Of a stretch of 64,000 nucleotides of DNA, positions 25,811 to 34,745 are shown in pieces; the stretch's first letter is position 1, and the number at the start of each line of letters is the position of its first letter. The position numbers were made by a program, and so were the translations under genes. Below the pieces are notes generated by a model, which made no database searches, was not told the DNA's origin, and saw only the letters and a list, made by a program, of their open reading frames with translations. This stretch comes from Azoarcus sp031546845 (GTDB lineage: Bacteria > Pseudomonadota > Gammaproteobacteria > Burkholderiales > Rhodocyclaceae), in NCBI GenBank assembly GCA_031546845.1, contig JAVBJT010000018.1, positions 62,001-126,000 of the forward strand, given 5' to 3'.

Positions 25811-27202
25811 ATGAGTCCGCCGTTGAGTCTTTACACCCGCTTTGCCTCGCGCATCCTGTTCCCGCTCCACGAGCGGCTGAAAAAGCACGATACCGCCGCC
25901 ATTCTCGCGCGCCTCGAACGCAGCCAGTGGCATTCTCCGGAGCAGATCCGCGCCGCGCAGTTGGCCGATCTGCGCGTGCTCATCGATGTTGCCGGCCAGC
26001 GTGTGCCCTACTACCGCGAACTGTTCCAGCGTCTCGGCGTGCGCGGCGCGGATTTCCGCGATCTTGGCGATCTCGCCCGCCTGCCCGTGGTGGATAAGGC
26101 GCTGATCCGCCAACACATGGCGGAATGGGCCGCCGAGGGGGCGCAAAACGTTGCATGGAACCAGACCAGCGGCTCCTCGGGCGAGCCGCTGCGCTTTTTG
26201 CTCGGGCGCCACCGCGTCAGTTTCGACATTGCGGCCAAATGGCGCGCGATGCGTTGGTGGAACGTCGATATCGGCGACGCGGAAATGGTGCTGTGGGGCT
26301 CGTCGATCGAGCATGGCGCGCAGGATGGCTTACGTGCCGTGCGCGACCGCCTGTTCCGCTCCCGCCTGATCCCCACGCACGACCTCACGCCCGTGCGCAT
26401 GGATGCGATCCTGGCTGAATTCCGCGCCTTCCGCCCGCGCATGCTGTTCGGCTATCCGTCGGCGTTGTCGCGCCTGGCTTTCCATGCCCGGGCCACGAGC
26501 AAGCGCATGGACGATCTCGGCATCCGCGTCGCCTTCTGTACCTCGGAAGTGCTGCGCCCGGAGTGGCGTGAGGTCATCGGCACAGTTTTTGGCTGCGGTG
26601 TGGCCAACGAATACGGCGCGCGCGACGCCGGCTTCATCGCGCGCGAATGCCCGGCCGGCGGCTTGCATATCACCGCCGAGGAAGTCATCGTGGAAATAGT
26701 CGACGATGCCGGTCAAGCGCTGCCGGCAGGTGAAGAGGGTGACATCGTTGTTACCAATCTGGCTGGGCCGGAATTCCCCTTCATCCGCTACCGCACCGGC
26801 GATCGCGGCGCGCTTTCGCCCAAGCCCTGCGCCTGCGGGCGCGGTCTGCCGCTACTGGCGGCTGTTGCCGGTAGAGCCAACGATGGGCTTATCGCCACTA
26901 GCGGTGCCTGGGTTCACGGCAGCGCGCTCAATCACTTGATGCGCGAAGTGCCGGGGCTGGAAGCCTATCGCATCGTCCAGGAAACGCGCGGCCTCGTTCG
27001 CGTGCTGCTGCGCCTAGAGCACGTGGAGCCAGCGTTGACGGAACAGCTCGCCACCGCATTCCGTCAACGTCTTGGCGCCGACATGGATGTGTGCGTCGAA
27101 GCCGTGGCGGATATTCCGCCCTTGGCCAACGGTAAATTCCGCCACGTCGTCTGTCTGGTCGATACGCCTTCCGTTGGCACCGCCGAAGAAGCGAACCGAT
27201 AA
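25811..27202 (+). CDS. CapK/PaaK-like adenylate-forming enzyme
   Basis: This 463-residue protein belongs to the phenylacetate-CoA ligase/CapK branch of the adenylate-forming family. The ATP-binding loop is WNQTSGSSGEPLRF near residue 117, followed by FGYPSALSRLAFHA, NEYGARDAGFIAREC (the Y-G-x-x-x motif) and FIRYRTGDRGALS. CapK-type members occur in capsule and exopolysaccharide operons and may activate an acid to modify a sugar; a role in phenylacetate breakdown is unlikely here because the neighbours are glycan genes. A CACGRGLP segment in the C-terminal part could bind a metal. It sits between the GT4 and a deacetylase with gaps of 8 and 5 bases. Confidence 0.86.
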   Translation: MSPPLSLYTRFASRILFPLHERLKKHDTAAILARLERSQWHSPEQIRAAQLADLRVLIDVAGQRVPYYRELFQRLGVRGADFRDLGDLARLPVVDKALIRQHMAEWAAEGAQNVAWNQTSGSSGEPLRFLLGRHRVSFDIAAKWRAMRWWNVDIGDAEMVLWGSSIEHGAQDGLRAVRDRLFRSRLIPTHDLTPVRMDAILAEFRAFRPRMLFGYPSALSRLAFHARATSKRMDDLGIRVAFCTSEVLRPEWREVIGTVFGCGVANEYGARDAGFIARECPAGGLHITAEEVIVEIVDDAGQALPAGEEGDIVVTNLAGPEFPFIRYRTGDRGALSPKPCACGRGLPLLAAVAGRANDGLIATSGAWVHGSALNHLMREVPGLEAYRIVQETRGLVRVLLRLEHVEPALTEQLATAFRQRLGADMDVCVEAVADIPPLANGKFRHVVCLVDTPSVGTAEEANR

Positions 27203-27207
27203 ACGCA

Positions 27208-28176
27208 ATGAACGCCCTCGCCGCCTCCGCCCTCACCGCCGCGCTTTCCCTCGCCTCGCCGGCGGGGCCGCGCGCGCGGCTGTCCATCCTCATCTACCAC
27301 CGTGTGCTGCCGCAGCCCGACGCGCTGCTGCCAGGCGATCCGGACGTCGCCGCCTTCCGCTGGCAGATGCGTCTGCTCGCGCGACACTTCAACGTTCTGC
27401 CGTTGGCCGAAGCCGCCGCGCGGCTGCGCGAGGGCACGCTGCCCGCGCGCGCCGCCTGCGTGACTTTCGACGACGGCTACGCGGACAACTACACCCTCGC
27501 TGCCCCCATCCTGGGTGAACTCGGTCTGCCGGCCACTTTTTTCGTTGCCACCGCTTATCTGGACGGTGGCAGGATGTTCAACGACACCCTGATCGAACTC
27601 GCGCGCCGCCTGCCCGGCGGCCCCTGTGATCTGTCCGCGCTCGGCCTCGGGATTCACGCGCTGGCTTCGGCCGCCGACCGCCATCGTCTTGTTGGCGTGC
27701 TCGTCGGCCATTTCAAATACCTGCCCGCCGAGCAGCGGCTCGCGCGCGCGGAAGAACTCGCCGCCTCCTTCGGCGTCACCCTGCCTGGCGATCTGATGAT
27801 GAGCAGCGAACAACTGCGCGCGCTCCACGCGCTGGGTATGGAGATCGGCGGCCATACCGATACTCATCCCATCCTCGCGCGCCTCGACCCCGCCGCTGCC
27901 GAGGAAGAAATCCGTTTAGGCAAGGCGAAACTGGAAGCGATCCTGCAAACGCCGATCCGCCTCTTTGCTTACCCTAACGGACGCGCCGGGAAAGACTACG
28001 CGCCCGAGCACGTCGATATGGCCCGCGCCCGCGGCTTCGAGGCCGCCGTGTCCACCAACCCCGGCGCGGCGGATGGGCGCGCCGATCTTTACCAATTGCC
28101 GCGCTTCACGCCGTGGGACAAAACACCGGGGCGTTTCGGTTTGCGCTTGCTGCGCAACCTCCTGTCGCGCCCATGA
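27208..28176 (+). CDS. NodB-type polysaccharide deacetylase
   Basis: This 322-residue protein has the carbohydrate esterase 4 (NodB) fold. The catalytic motif 1 is CVTFDDGYADNY (TFDDG near residue 86), the metal-binding motif 2 is IGGHTDTHPILARL (HTDTH near 215), and ILIYHRVLP at the N-terminus and IRLFAYPNGRAGKDY near the C-terminus match later motifs. It should remove N- or O-acetyl groups from a glycan. There is no signal peptide, only a short alanine-rich start, so the site of action is unclear. The next gene overlaps its stop by four bases (ATGA), which makes it part of a translationally coupled operon. Confidence 0.9.
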   Translation: MNALAASALTAALSLASPAGPRARLSILIYHRVLPQPDALLPGDPDVAAFRWQMRLLARHFNVLPLAEAAARLREGTLPARAACVTFDDGYADNYTLAAPILGELGLPATFFVATAYLDGGRMFNDTLIELARRLPGGPCDLSALGLGIHALASAADRHRLVGVLVGHFKYLPAEQRLARAEELAASFGVTLPGDLMMSSEQLRALHALGMEIGGHTDTHPILARLDPAAAEEEIRLGKAKLEAILQTPIRLFAYPNGRAGKDYAPEHVDMARARGFEAAVSTNPGAADGRADLYQLPRFTPWDKTPGRFGLRLLRNLLSRP

Positions 28177-29954
28177 CGGCCGCTGTCGACCCGTTGGGCG
28201 ATCTGCTGCAAGGGCTGACTACCGCGCTTGCCGCCCAAGTCGTGCCCGGCATTGGATTGCGCGACCCGCTGCGCGATGCGCCCACGCCCGCCGATCACTA
28301 CGGCAATCTCAGCGCCGCAGTGGCGCTGGCCTGTGCTGGCCAGACTGATGCCTGCGCGGAAACGTTGCACGCTTGGGTCGCGTTGGCTCCCGGTAAGCGC
28401 GGGCATCTGCCGTTCAATCGCCTGTTGCTGCTGATGTTGCGCTCGCCGGGCGTTGCCGGCGACAGTCTGCGCCCCTATATCGACGAAGCGCTCGCGCTTT
28501 GCCCGCTACGCGACGATTACCCGTCGAACAACTGGACCTTGCTCGCCGCCGCCTGCCGCGTGCTCGAAGCGCCGGCCGAACGTCGTGCCGATGCGGCCCA
28601 GGCGTTTGGCGCGTTGCTTGACCGTTGGACGACACCCGACGGCGGCTTCATCGATTTTCCGGCGCAACCGGCGGGCTTTTGCGCAACGCCGTTGGCCTAT
28701 CACCACAAAGCGTTATTCCTCGCAGTGCTGGTCGCCTGGCACCACGACACACCCGAATTGGGCGCGCAAACCCAGCGCCTGCTGGATTGGGCCGCGCGCT
28801 GCTGGGACCCGGCTGGCTTCGCGGGCGGCCTGGGACGCAGCACCCACGCGTTGTTCGGCGACGGCTGTCTGCTTGCCGCGTTCGTCCTGGCGGGCCTCGA
28901 CTGCGCCGCAGGCGACGAAGAGGCCGGTCGCACCCCGGCCGCTGCGCTTGCCACGCGCCTGAGCCACCAAACCAGGGAAGACGGATTACTGTGGCTCAAC
29001 CCGGCCGGCCCTGTCGATGGGGCCAGCGGCTGGGACGACTACATGCACCTTTCCGTCTATAACGCCTGGACCGCCGCCATCGTCGCGTTCGCGCGTCAAT
29101 TACAACGCGCCGGACATGCCGTGCCCGCCTGCCTGCGCACGCTGAAATGGCGCGGTGGCGAACCCGTTTCCGGCAAGCACGACGCCGTCGCCGGTCTTTT
29201 CAGCGTGCGCGCGCCTTCCGGTGCCACCTTTTTGTGCACGACCCGTGGTCAGGCGCCGCAAGCGTTCAGTCTCGACCACGTCGAATTGCGCTATGCCGGC
29301 GCAATGGTGCCGCACTGGTCGTCCGCTGCCGGCCAAATGCTCGTTCCACCGCCCATACGCCTGCCGCGCGCCGCCTTGCTCGCCGATCCCGCACTAGCCG
29401 GGTGGACGCCGGTGCTGCGAAGCGGCGATACGCTGTTCGGCCTGACCGATTTCAGTACCGTCGAAATCAGGGAAGAGGCCGGCGGTTATCGTATCGACCT
29501 CTCCGGCCAGCCGGCGGCGCTCACCCGTACCGCGCCGGATACACCGTGGCGGAAAATCGTTTCCGCGCTCGACTGGCGTCTGTTCGGCGGCCGGCTCGGG
29601 CGCGGAGAATCGTTGCGGCGCCGGCGGTTGAACACGGTCGATGGCCGGCTGCGGATCGACATTGGCTTCGAGCCACCATCCATCCGCTGGCAACTGGAAT
29701 TGGATGTCGCGGGGACTCGCCCGGTCGAATACCTGAATCCGCTCGGTCACGCCATCGTCGCCAGCGCTGGGTGGGCTATCGTCGAAACCGCGCCGCCGAA
29801 CCCCGGTTGGCATGGCGCTCCCATTCCATCCAGCCTGCCCGGCGGCATCGGCCGCTGCGCCGCATCCAGTCTTCTCGCGCCCGGCCACCATGAGTGGACC
29901 TTAGCGCTGCGGCTCGACGGTCCGGCTGCCGGCCACGCCTCATGTGTGGATTGA
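28173..29954 (+). CDS. Large protein of unknown function in glycan operon (α/α-toroid-like)
   Basis: I do not recognise this 593-residue protein with certainty. The first 330 residues are helical, with Trp-rich, polar blocks such as YPSNNWTLLAAACRVLEAP, TPDGGFIDFPAQP, GRSTHALFGDGCLLAAFVL and SGWDDYMHLSVYNAWTAA, reminiscent of α/α-barrel glycan-active enzymes (heparinase or lyase type). The last 250 residues are β-rich with repeated charged strands. No signal peptide is seen. It overlaps the deacetylase, so it acts in the same glycan pathway, possibly as a lyase, hydrolase or epimerase. A catalytic residue cannot be named. Confidence 0.72.
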   Translation: MTAAVDPLGDLLQGLTTALAAQVVPGIGLRDPLRDAPTPADHYGNLSAAVALACAGQTDACAETLHAWVALAPGKRGHLPFNRLLLLMLRSPGVAGDSLRPYIDEALALCPLRDDYPSNNWTLLAAACRVLEAPAERRADAAQAFGALLDRWTTPDGGFIDFPAQPAGFCATPLAYHHKALFLAVLVAWHHDTPELGAQTQRLLDWAARCWDPAGFAGGLGRSTHALFGDGCLLAAFVLAGLDCAAGDEEAGRTPAAALATRLSHQTREDGLLWLNPAGPVDGASGWDDYMHLSVYNAWTAAIVAFARQLQRAGHAVPACLRTLKWRGGEPVSGKHDAVAGLFSVRAPSGATFLCTTRGQAPQAFSLDHVELRYAGAMVPHWSSAAGQMLVPPPIRLPRAALLADPALAGWTPVLRSGDTLFGLTDFSTVEIREEAGGYRIDLSGQPAALTRTAPDTPWRKIVSALDWRLFGGRLGRGESLRRRRLNTVDGRLRIDIGFEPPSIRWQLELDVAGTRPVEYLNPLGHAIVASAGWAIVETAPPNPGWHGAPIPSSLPGGIGRCAASSLLAPGHHEWTLALRLDGPAAGHASCVD

Positions 29955-29979
29955 CGGAAAGCGCCAAACGGAGATGCTC

Positions 29980-31452
29980 ATGCTGAAGAAGAAAAGGAAA
30001 CTATGGGCAATAGCGGCTTTTCCCGCGCTGTTCTTATCGGGTATTTGCCAGGGCCAAGGACCAATGAAAGCAACAGTAGAGGCGGCGGCGTCTGAAAAAA
30101 TCAATGTCACGGAATCCGCTGCGGCACGATTTACCCGGCAATCGCAAGCGTATGGTCTGCGAATGTTTCAGCAATTGGAAAAAGGCAGCAAGGATCGCAA
30201 CCTGGTTTTTTCCCCGCTGAGTATCGAATTCATGATGGGCATCGTGCGCACGGGGGCAACCCCGCCTGTCTCAGACGATATCGCACGCGCCTGGGGGCTC
30301 GGCGATCTGCCGGTGGCGGAGATGAACCGGAACCTGGCCCAGATCATGAAAAGCCAGCGCGACGGATTCTCCGAAAGTGGTGGCGTAGAGCAAAAGGAGC
30401 TCATGCGGATACGGGATGAAACGGCAAAACTGCTGGAGCAGACAAAATCGCTGCCGGATTCCTCGCCCGATAAAACCGAACACGTCCAAATGCTCCAAAA
30501 ACGGTTGGGTGACTGGGATCAGCGGATTGAAGCCTCACGGCAAACCGCCAGTCAAAACCGGCTCAAGATCGCCAACGGATTGTTCGTCGATACGCGCTAT
30601 CGGATCAAACCGGACTTTGCCCAAGCGTTGTCCGACGCATATCAGGCCGATGCCCAAACGCTCGATTTCCTCGCGTCCAAAAAAGCCACGGCTACCGTCA
30701 ATCAGTGGGTGAACAAGAACACTGACGGACGCATCCTGCAAATCGTCGATTCACTGGATACCAATACCAACATCGCCTTGTTGAACGCGGTTGCATTTGT
30801 GGGGCAGTGGCCGGAAAAATTCTTCGACAAGAAAAACACCAAGAATGCCTCGTTCAAGGGTTTGCGGGAAAGCCGGCCAGTACCGACCATGCAGCAGAGC
30901 GGTCTGGAACAGTATTACGAGGATGCGGCGCTCCAGGCTATTTTTCTGCCCTATCGCGGGCACAAGTACGCCATGCTCGTCATCCTGCCGAAAGACGAAA
31001 CGGCGCAAGGTCTGGCAAACGCGATCAGCCAACTGGACGGCGCCGCTTTCGCCCGTATTCTGAATAGCGCCCGTTCGCCCGAGCAGCGCTACAAGGGCGC
31101 CTTGTATTTACCGAGATTCGACATAGAAAGCACTTTCGATGACTTGCTGCCTAAGAGCCAGGCAATCCTTGGCGTCGCGCTCGGCGGCGCCCAACTGCCG
31201 ATTCTCACGGACAAGCGAACGGGACGCCTTCTCGAACAGAACGACCTATCCGCAATGATCCACAAGGCCAACATCACCGTGGATGAGGAAGGCACCCGCG
31301 CGGCTGCCGTCACCGTGGCCATTGCCGTCGGAGCCGCCTTTCAGCAACCGCAATACGTGCCTTTTGAAATGCGCGTGGATCACCCGTTCATCTATGTCAT
31401 CGTGGACGAAGCCGGCAACATCGCTTTCCTGGGGTCGGTGAAAAATCTGTAA
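29980..31452 (+). CDS. Secreted serpin (serine protease inhibitor)
   Basis: This is a 490-residue serpin, a suicide inhibitor of serine or cysteine proteases. The N-terminus is a signal peptide (MLKKKRKLWAIAAFPALFL), so it acts in the periplasm or outside. Serpin blocks include NLVFSPLSIEFMMGIVRTGA, NRLKIANGLFVDTRYRI, NIALLNAVAFVGQWPEKF, HKYAMLVILPKD, LYLPRFDIES and the C-terminal RVDHPFIYVIVD. The hinge EEGTRAAAVT (436–445) has the small residues needed for loop insertion, so it should be inhibitory. Counting from Gly438 as P15, P1 is about Ala452, suggesting elastase-like targets. Residues about 125–190 are an unusual charged helical insertion. The start with GGAG seven bases upstream is preferred. 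Confidence 0.93.
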   Translation: MLKKKRKLWAIAAFPALFLSGICQGQGPMKATVEAAASEKINVTESAAARFTRQSQAYGLRMFQQLEKGSKDRNLVFSPLSIEFMMGIVRTGATPPVSDDIARAWGLGDLPVAEMNRNLAQIMKSQRDGFSESGGVEQKELMRIRDETAKLLEQTKSLPDSSPDKTEHVQMLQKRLGDWDQRIEASRQTASQNRLKIANGLFVDTRYRIKPDFAQALSDAYQADAQTLDFLASKKATATVNQWVNKNTDGRILQIVDSLDTNTNIALLNAVAFVGQWPEKFFDKKNTKNASFKGLRESRPVPTMQQSGLEQYYEDAALQAIFLPYRGHKYAMLVILPKDETAQGLANAISQLDGAAFARILNSARSPEQRYKGALYLPRFDIESTFDDLLPKSQAILGVALGGAQLPILTDKRTGRLLEQNDLSAMIHKANITVDEEGTRAAAVTVAIAVGAAFQQPQYVPFEMRVDHPFIYVIVDEAGNIAFLGSVKNL

Positions 31453-31535
31453 TCCTCAACGGATCGCGCCCGCCCATCTCACTTTTCCAACACGGTGCTC
31501 AAAGCGCCTCTCGCTCGCGGTACTGCTCAATTCAA

Positions 31536-32489
31536 ATGTTCGCCGTCATCATCCCCTACTTCCAGCGCCAGCCCGGCATCCTCGCCGCCGCGCTGCGCTC
31601 GGTCGCGGCGCAGGACGTGGCCGTGCCGATCAACGTTTATATCGCCGACGACGAATCGCCCAGCCTGCCGGAGGCGGAAGTGGAAGCCATCGCCTGGCCG
31701 GCGAACTGTCGCGCGCGCATCCTCAAACAGAAGAACGGCGGCCCCGGTGCGGCGCGCAATCTGGCGCTAGACGCGCTGGGTGACGAACGCTATGTGGCCT
31801 TCCTCGATTCGGACGACTGCTGGAGCGCCGACCACCTGAGCGCGGCCTTGCACGCGTTCGAGCGTGGTTACGACGTCTACACGTCGGATTGGTGCATCGA
31901 TGACGCTGGCACGCGTGCGCATGCTCATTTCTACGGCAGCCGTCTGCGCTTGAAAGCGCTCGGCGAGCCGGACTGGGCGTTCGAGCTGGAAGACGAGTTG
32001 ATCAATTACTCTGTGTGCGGGCCGATCGGTTTGCTCAGCGTGCTAGTGGCACGGCGCGAGTGCATCGGCGCGTTGCGCTTCGATACCTCGCTGCGCACCT
32101 CCGGCGAGGACGGCCTGTTCGTCACCACGCTTGCCAGCGCGCGGCCACGAATGCTGGTTTCCAATCGCATCGACTCGACGCGCGGGCGCGGCGTCAACAT
32201 CTTCTCGGAAGGCGGATGGAATTCGCGCGCCGCTTTCCTGCGCAGCCTCTATTACCTGAAATCGCGCCTGGCGATGAAACCGCTCGTGGCCGACTTCCCG
32301 CTCGCGGGCGAACGCCTGCGCGAACGCATGGCGATCGCCCGGCAAGGCGTGTGGGATGGGCTGCTGGCCTGTCTGCGCCGGCGCGATGCCATCCCGCGCG
32401 AATTCTTCGCCCTACTCTTGCGCGACCCCGGCCTGCTCGCCAGCGCGCCGGCCGCACTGGCGAAAATCGTCGGTAAACGGCTGCGTTAG
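31536..32489 (+). CDS. GT2-family glycosyltransferase
   Basis: This 317-residue inverting glycosyltransferase has a GT-A fold. It opens FAVIIPYFQRQPGILAAALR, the GT2 nucleotide-binding strand, and continues with NVYIADDESPS, KNGGPGAARNLALD and the metal-binding DxD-like FLDSDDCW. The later TSGEDGLFVTTLA block carries the ED motif of the acceptor site. It follows the serpin by 83 bases on the same strand and is probably the last gene of the glycan operon. No membrane segments are evident, so it works at the cytosolic face of the membrane. Confidence 0.9.
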   Translation: MFAVIIPYFQRQPGILAAALRSVAAQDVAVPINVYIADDESPSLPEAEVEAIAWPANCRARILKQKNGGPGAARNLALDALGDERYVAFLDSDDCWSADHLSAALHAFERGYDVYTSDWCIDDAGTRAHAHFYGSRLRLKALGEPDWAFELEDELINYSVCGPIGLLSVLVARRECIGALRFDTSLRTSGEDGLFVTTLASARPRMLVSNRIDSTRGRGVNIFSEGGWNSRAAFLRSLYYLKSRLAMKPLVADFPLAGERLRERMAIARQGVWDGLLACLRRRDAIPREFFALLLRDPGLLASAPAALAKIVGKRLR

Positions 32490-32711
32490 CTGCTCAGTAG
32501 CAGTACCGGCTTGTGCCGTGGCATGACGGCGCGGGTTGAACGATCGCGCCCACTTCGCCGCATGGCGAAGACCAGATGGCTACCGGCGGCAGCGTTCTGT
32601 TGCCGCGGAAAATTGATCCATACAAAAACGGCTTCTGGAATCTCTTGCTACTTTGTCTGTAGCATCGGCTATTGTCTGGATGGGGCGGTGAATCGATAAG
32701 GGGGGCGATTG

Positions 32712-34727
32712 ATGGAAGCATTTTTCCGGCCGGCGACGATGCTGATGAATCGTTTGCACTACACCGGCAAGTTTTTCCTGCTCGGTACCGTTGTGGCGCT
32801 GGTCATGCTGGTTCTGCTGGCAACCATCTACGCCGGCCTCAAGCGCGATATCGATGCCGCGGAAAATGAACTGACCGGCCTGCGGATACTCAGGCCGTTG
32901 AACCTCATGGTGCAGCACATGCAGCAGCACCGCGGCTTGTCGTCGGGCGTGCTGAATGGTAACGAGGGGATGAAGGCACGGCGCGCCGACAAGGAGAAGG
33001 ACGCTGACGCCGCATTGACCGAGCTGGAGAAGTTGCTTTCTCCAACCCTGCGTGAGCGGGCGGCCTGGCGCCAACTCAACAGCGAATGGCAGGCGATCCG
33101 CCGCGATGGCCTGAGCTGGACGGCGCCGGAAAACCTGAAGCGCCATAGCGAGATGATTGCCGGTGCGCTGCTGTTCATGGTCGATGTCGCCGACGAGACG
33201 CAACTGACCGCCGATCCGTATGAGGATACCCACTACTTCATGGATATCGTGGTGGCCAAGATGCCGGCCATGCTCGAGCCGCTCGGGATCACCCGGGCGC
33301 GCGGCACCGGCGTGCTGACGCGCAAGGAATTGCCGCTGCAACTGCGGGTCGATATCTCGACGTTGATCAACCAGATGTCCAGTACGTTGAAAGCGCAGAA
33401 CGACAACCTGACCAGGGCCATGCACTATGCGCCGCACCTGGAGCCCTCGCTGTCCGGTCCGACCAAGGAATTCTCGGCCGGCGCCGAGAAGATTTTCACG
33501 CTGGTTCGCGAGGACATTCTCGGCGAGCGGTTCGCGACCCCGGCGCAGGACTATTTCGCGCAGACCACGCAGGTTATCGACCTCGGCTACAAGATCATGT
33601 TCGAGACACTGTTGCCGCAGTTCGAAAAGCAGTTGGAGGTGCGCAGGGAGGCGGCCTGGCGGAGCCTTGGCTTCAACCTCGGAATCTCGGTGTTGATCAT
33701 GGCCGTGGTCGGCTATCTCGGTATCGGCGCTTACTACTCGGTGATTGCCAGCGTCGATGTCTTTTCGCGCGGCGCTCAGCGCTTGGCCGGCGGCGATCTG
33801 ACCGTCGAATTCCATACCGCGGGCAACGACGAATTGCATGCCGCCGGCCGTGCTTTCAACGAGATGGCGATGGCCTTGCATCAGATGCTCGGACGCATCC
33901 AGAATGACGTTCTGACCCTGCGTTCGGAAGCCGAGCGCCTGACCGATTCGAGCCAGCGGATTTCGGGCAGCGCCAGCGCCCAGAGCGATGCGGCCTCGAG
34001 TATGGCGACCGCGGTCGAGCAGATGACGGTCGGCATCGACCGCATCTCGAACAATGCCCAGGAGGCTCAGAACTGTTCGCGGCAATCCGATGCCGTCGCC
34101 GTCGAAGGCGGGCGCATCGTCGGTAATATGGTCGACGACATCCGCGACATCGCCGCAACAGTCAACCAGGCCGCTAGCTCGGTCGAGGCGCTGGGTCGCC
34201 AGTCCGGGACGATTTCGGCCATTGTCGACACGATCCGCGACATTGCCGATCAGACCAATCTACTGGCGCTCAATGCCGCTATCGAGGCCGCGCGCGCCGG
34301 TGAGGCCGGGCGTGGCTTTGCCGTCGTCGCCGACGCGGTGCGCAAGTTGGCCGAGCGGACCGCCAAGTCGACGCAAGAAATCACTGGCATGATCGGTGCC
34401 ATCCAGGGTGGCACTGAAACGGCGGTCGGCAGCATGAAGCACGGTGTCGGCCGGGTGGCCGCCGGTGTCGAGCAGGCGCAGCAGGCCGGTACCGCGATTA
34501 CTCAAATCAAGACGCAGTCGCAGCGGGTGGTCGAGGCCATCTCGGAAATTTCCGTGGCGCTGCGGGAGCAAACCGCGGCCAGTGCCGAGATTGCCCGGAG
34601 CGTCGAGAGCATCGCCAAGATGGCCGAGGAGAACAACGCCGCGGCCAACACCAACGCCGATACCGCCGCCAGCCTGCGTCGGCTGGCGGAAACCATCGGC
34701 CAGGAAGTCGGCCGCTTCCGTACCTGA
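32712..34727 (+). CDS. Methyl-accepting chemotaxis protein
   Basis: This is a 671-residue inner-membrane chemoreceptor. The first membrane segment is at about 20–45. A long, helical periplasmic ligand domain follows (about 46–318), with HRGLSSGVLNGN near its start, which recalls NIT-type nitrate/nitrite-sensing domains, though that is not certain. The second membrane segment is at about 319–341, then HAMP (345–395), then the cytosolic signalling coiled coil. The hairpin tip is IEAARAGEAGRGFAVVADAV near residue 526, the CheW/CheA contact. The ATG at 32712 is chosen next to a GGGGGG-type ribosome site. The tip's canonical ADEVRKL reads ADAVRKL here. Confidence 0.94.
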   Translation: MEAFFRPATMLMNRLHYTGKFFLLGTVVALVMLVLLATIYAGLKRDIDAAENELTGLRILRPLNLMVQHMQQHRGLSSGVLNGNEGMKARRADKEKDADAALTELEKLLSPTLRERAAWRQLNSEWQAIRRDGLSWTAPENLKRHSEMIAGALLFMVDVADETQLTADPYEDTHYFMDIVVAKMPAMLEPLGITRARGTGVLTRKELPLQLRVDISTLINQMSSTLKAQNDNLTRAMHYAPHLEPSLSGPTKEFSAGAEKIFTLVREDILGERFATPAQDYFAQTTQVIDLGYKIMFETLLPQFEKQLEVRREAAWRSLGFNLGISVLIMAVVGYLGIGAYYSVIASVDVFSRGAQRLAGGDLTVEFHTAGNDELHAAGRAFNEMAMALHQMLGRIQNDVLTLRSEAERLTDSSQRISGSASAQSDAASSMATAVEQMTVGIDRISNNAQEAQNCSRQSDAVAVEGGRIVGNMVDDIRDIAATVNQAASSVEALGRQSGTISAIVDTIRDIADQTNLLALNAAIEAARAGEAGRGFAVVADAVRKLAERTAKSTQEITGMIGAIQGGTETAVGSMKHGVGRVAAGVEQAQQAGTAITQIKTQSQRVVEAISEISVALREQTAASAEIARSVESIAKMAEENNAAANTNADTAASLRRLAETIGQEVGRFRT

Positions 34728-34745
34728 ACGCTCGCCGGCCAGAAC

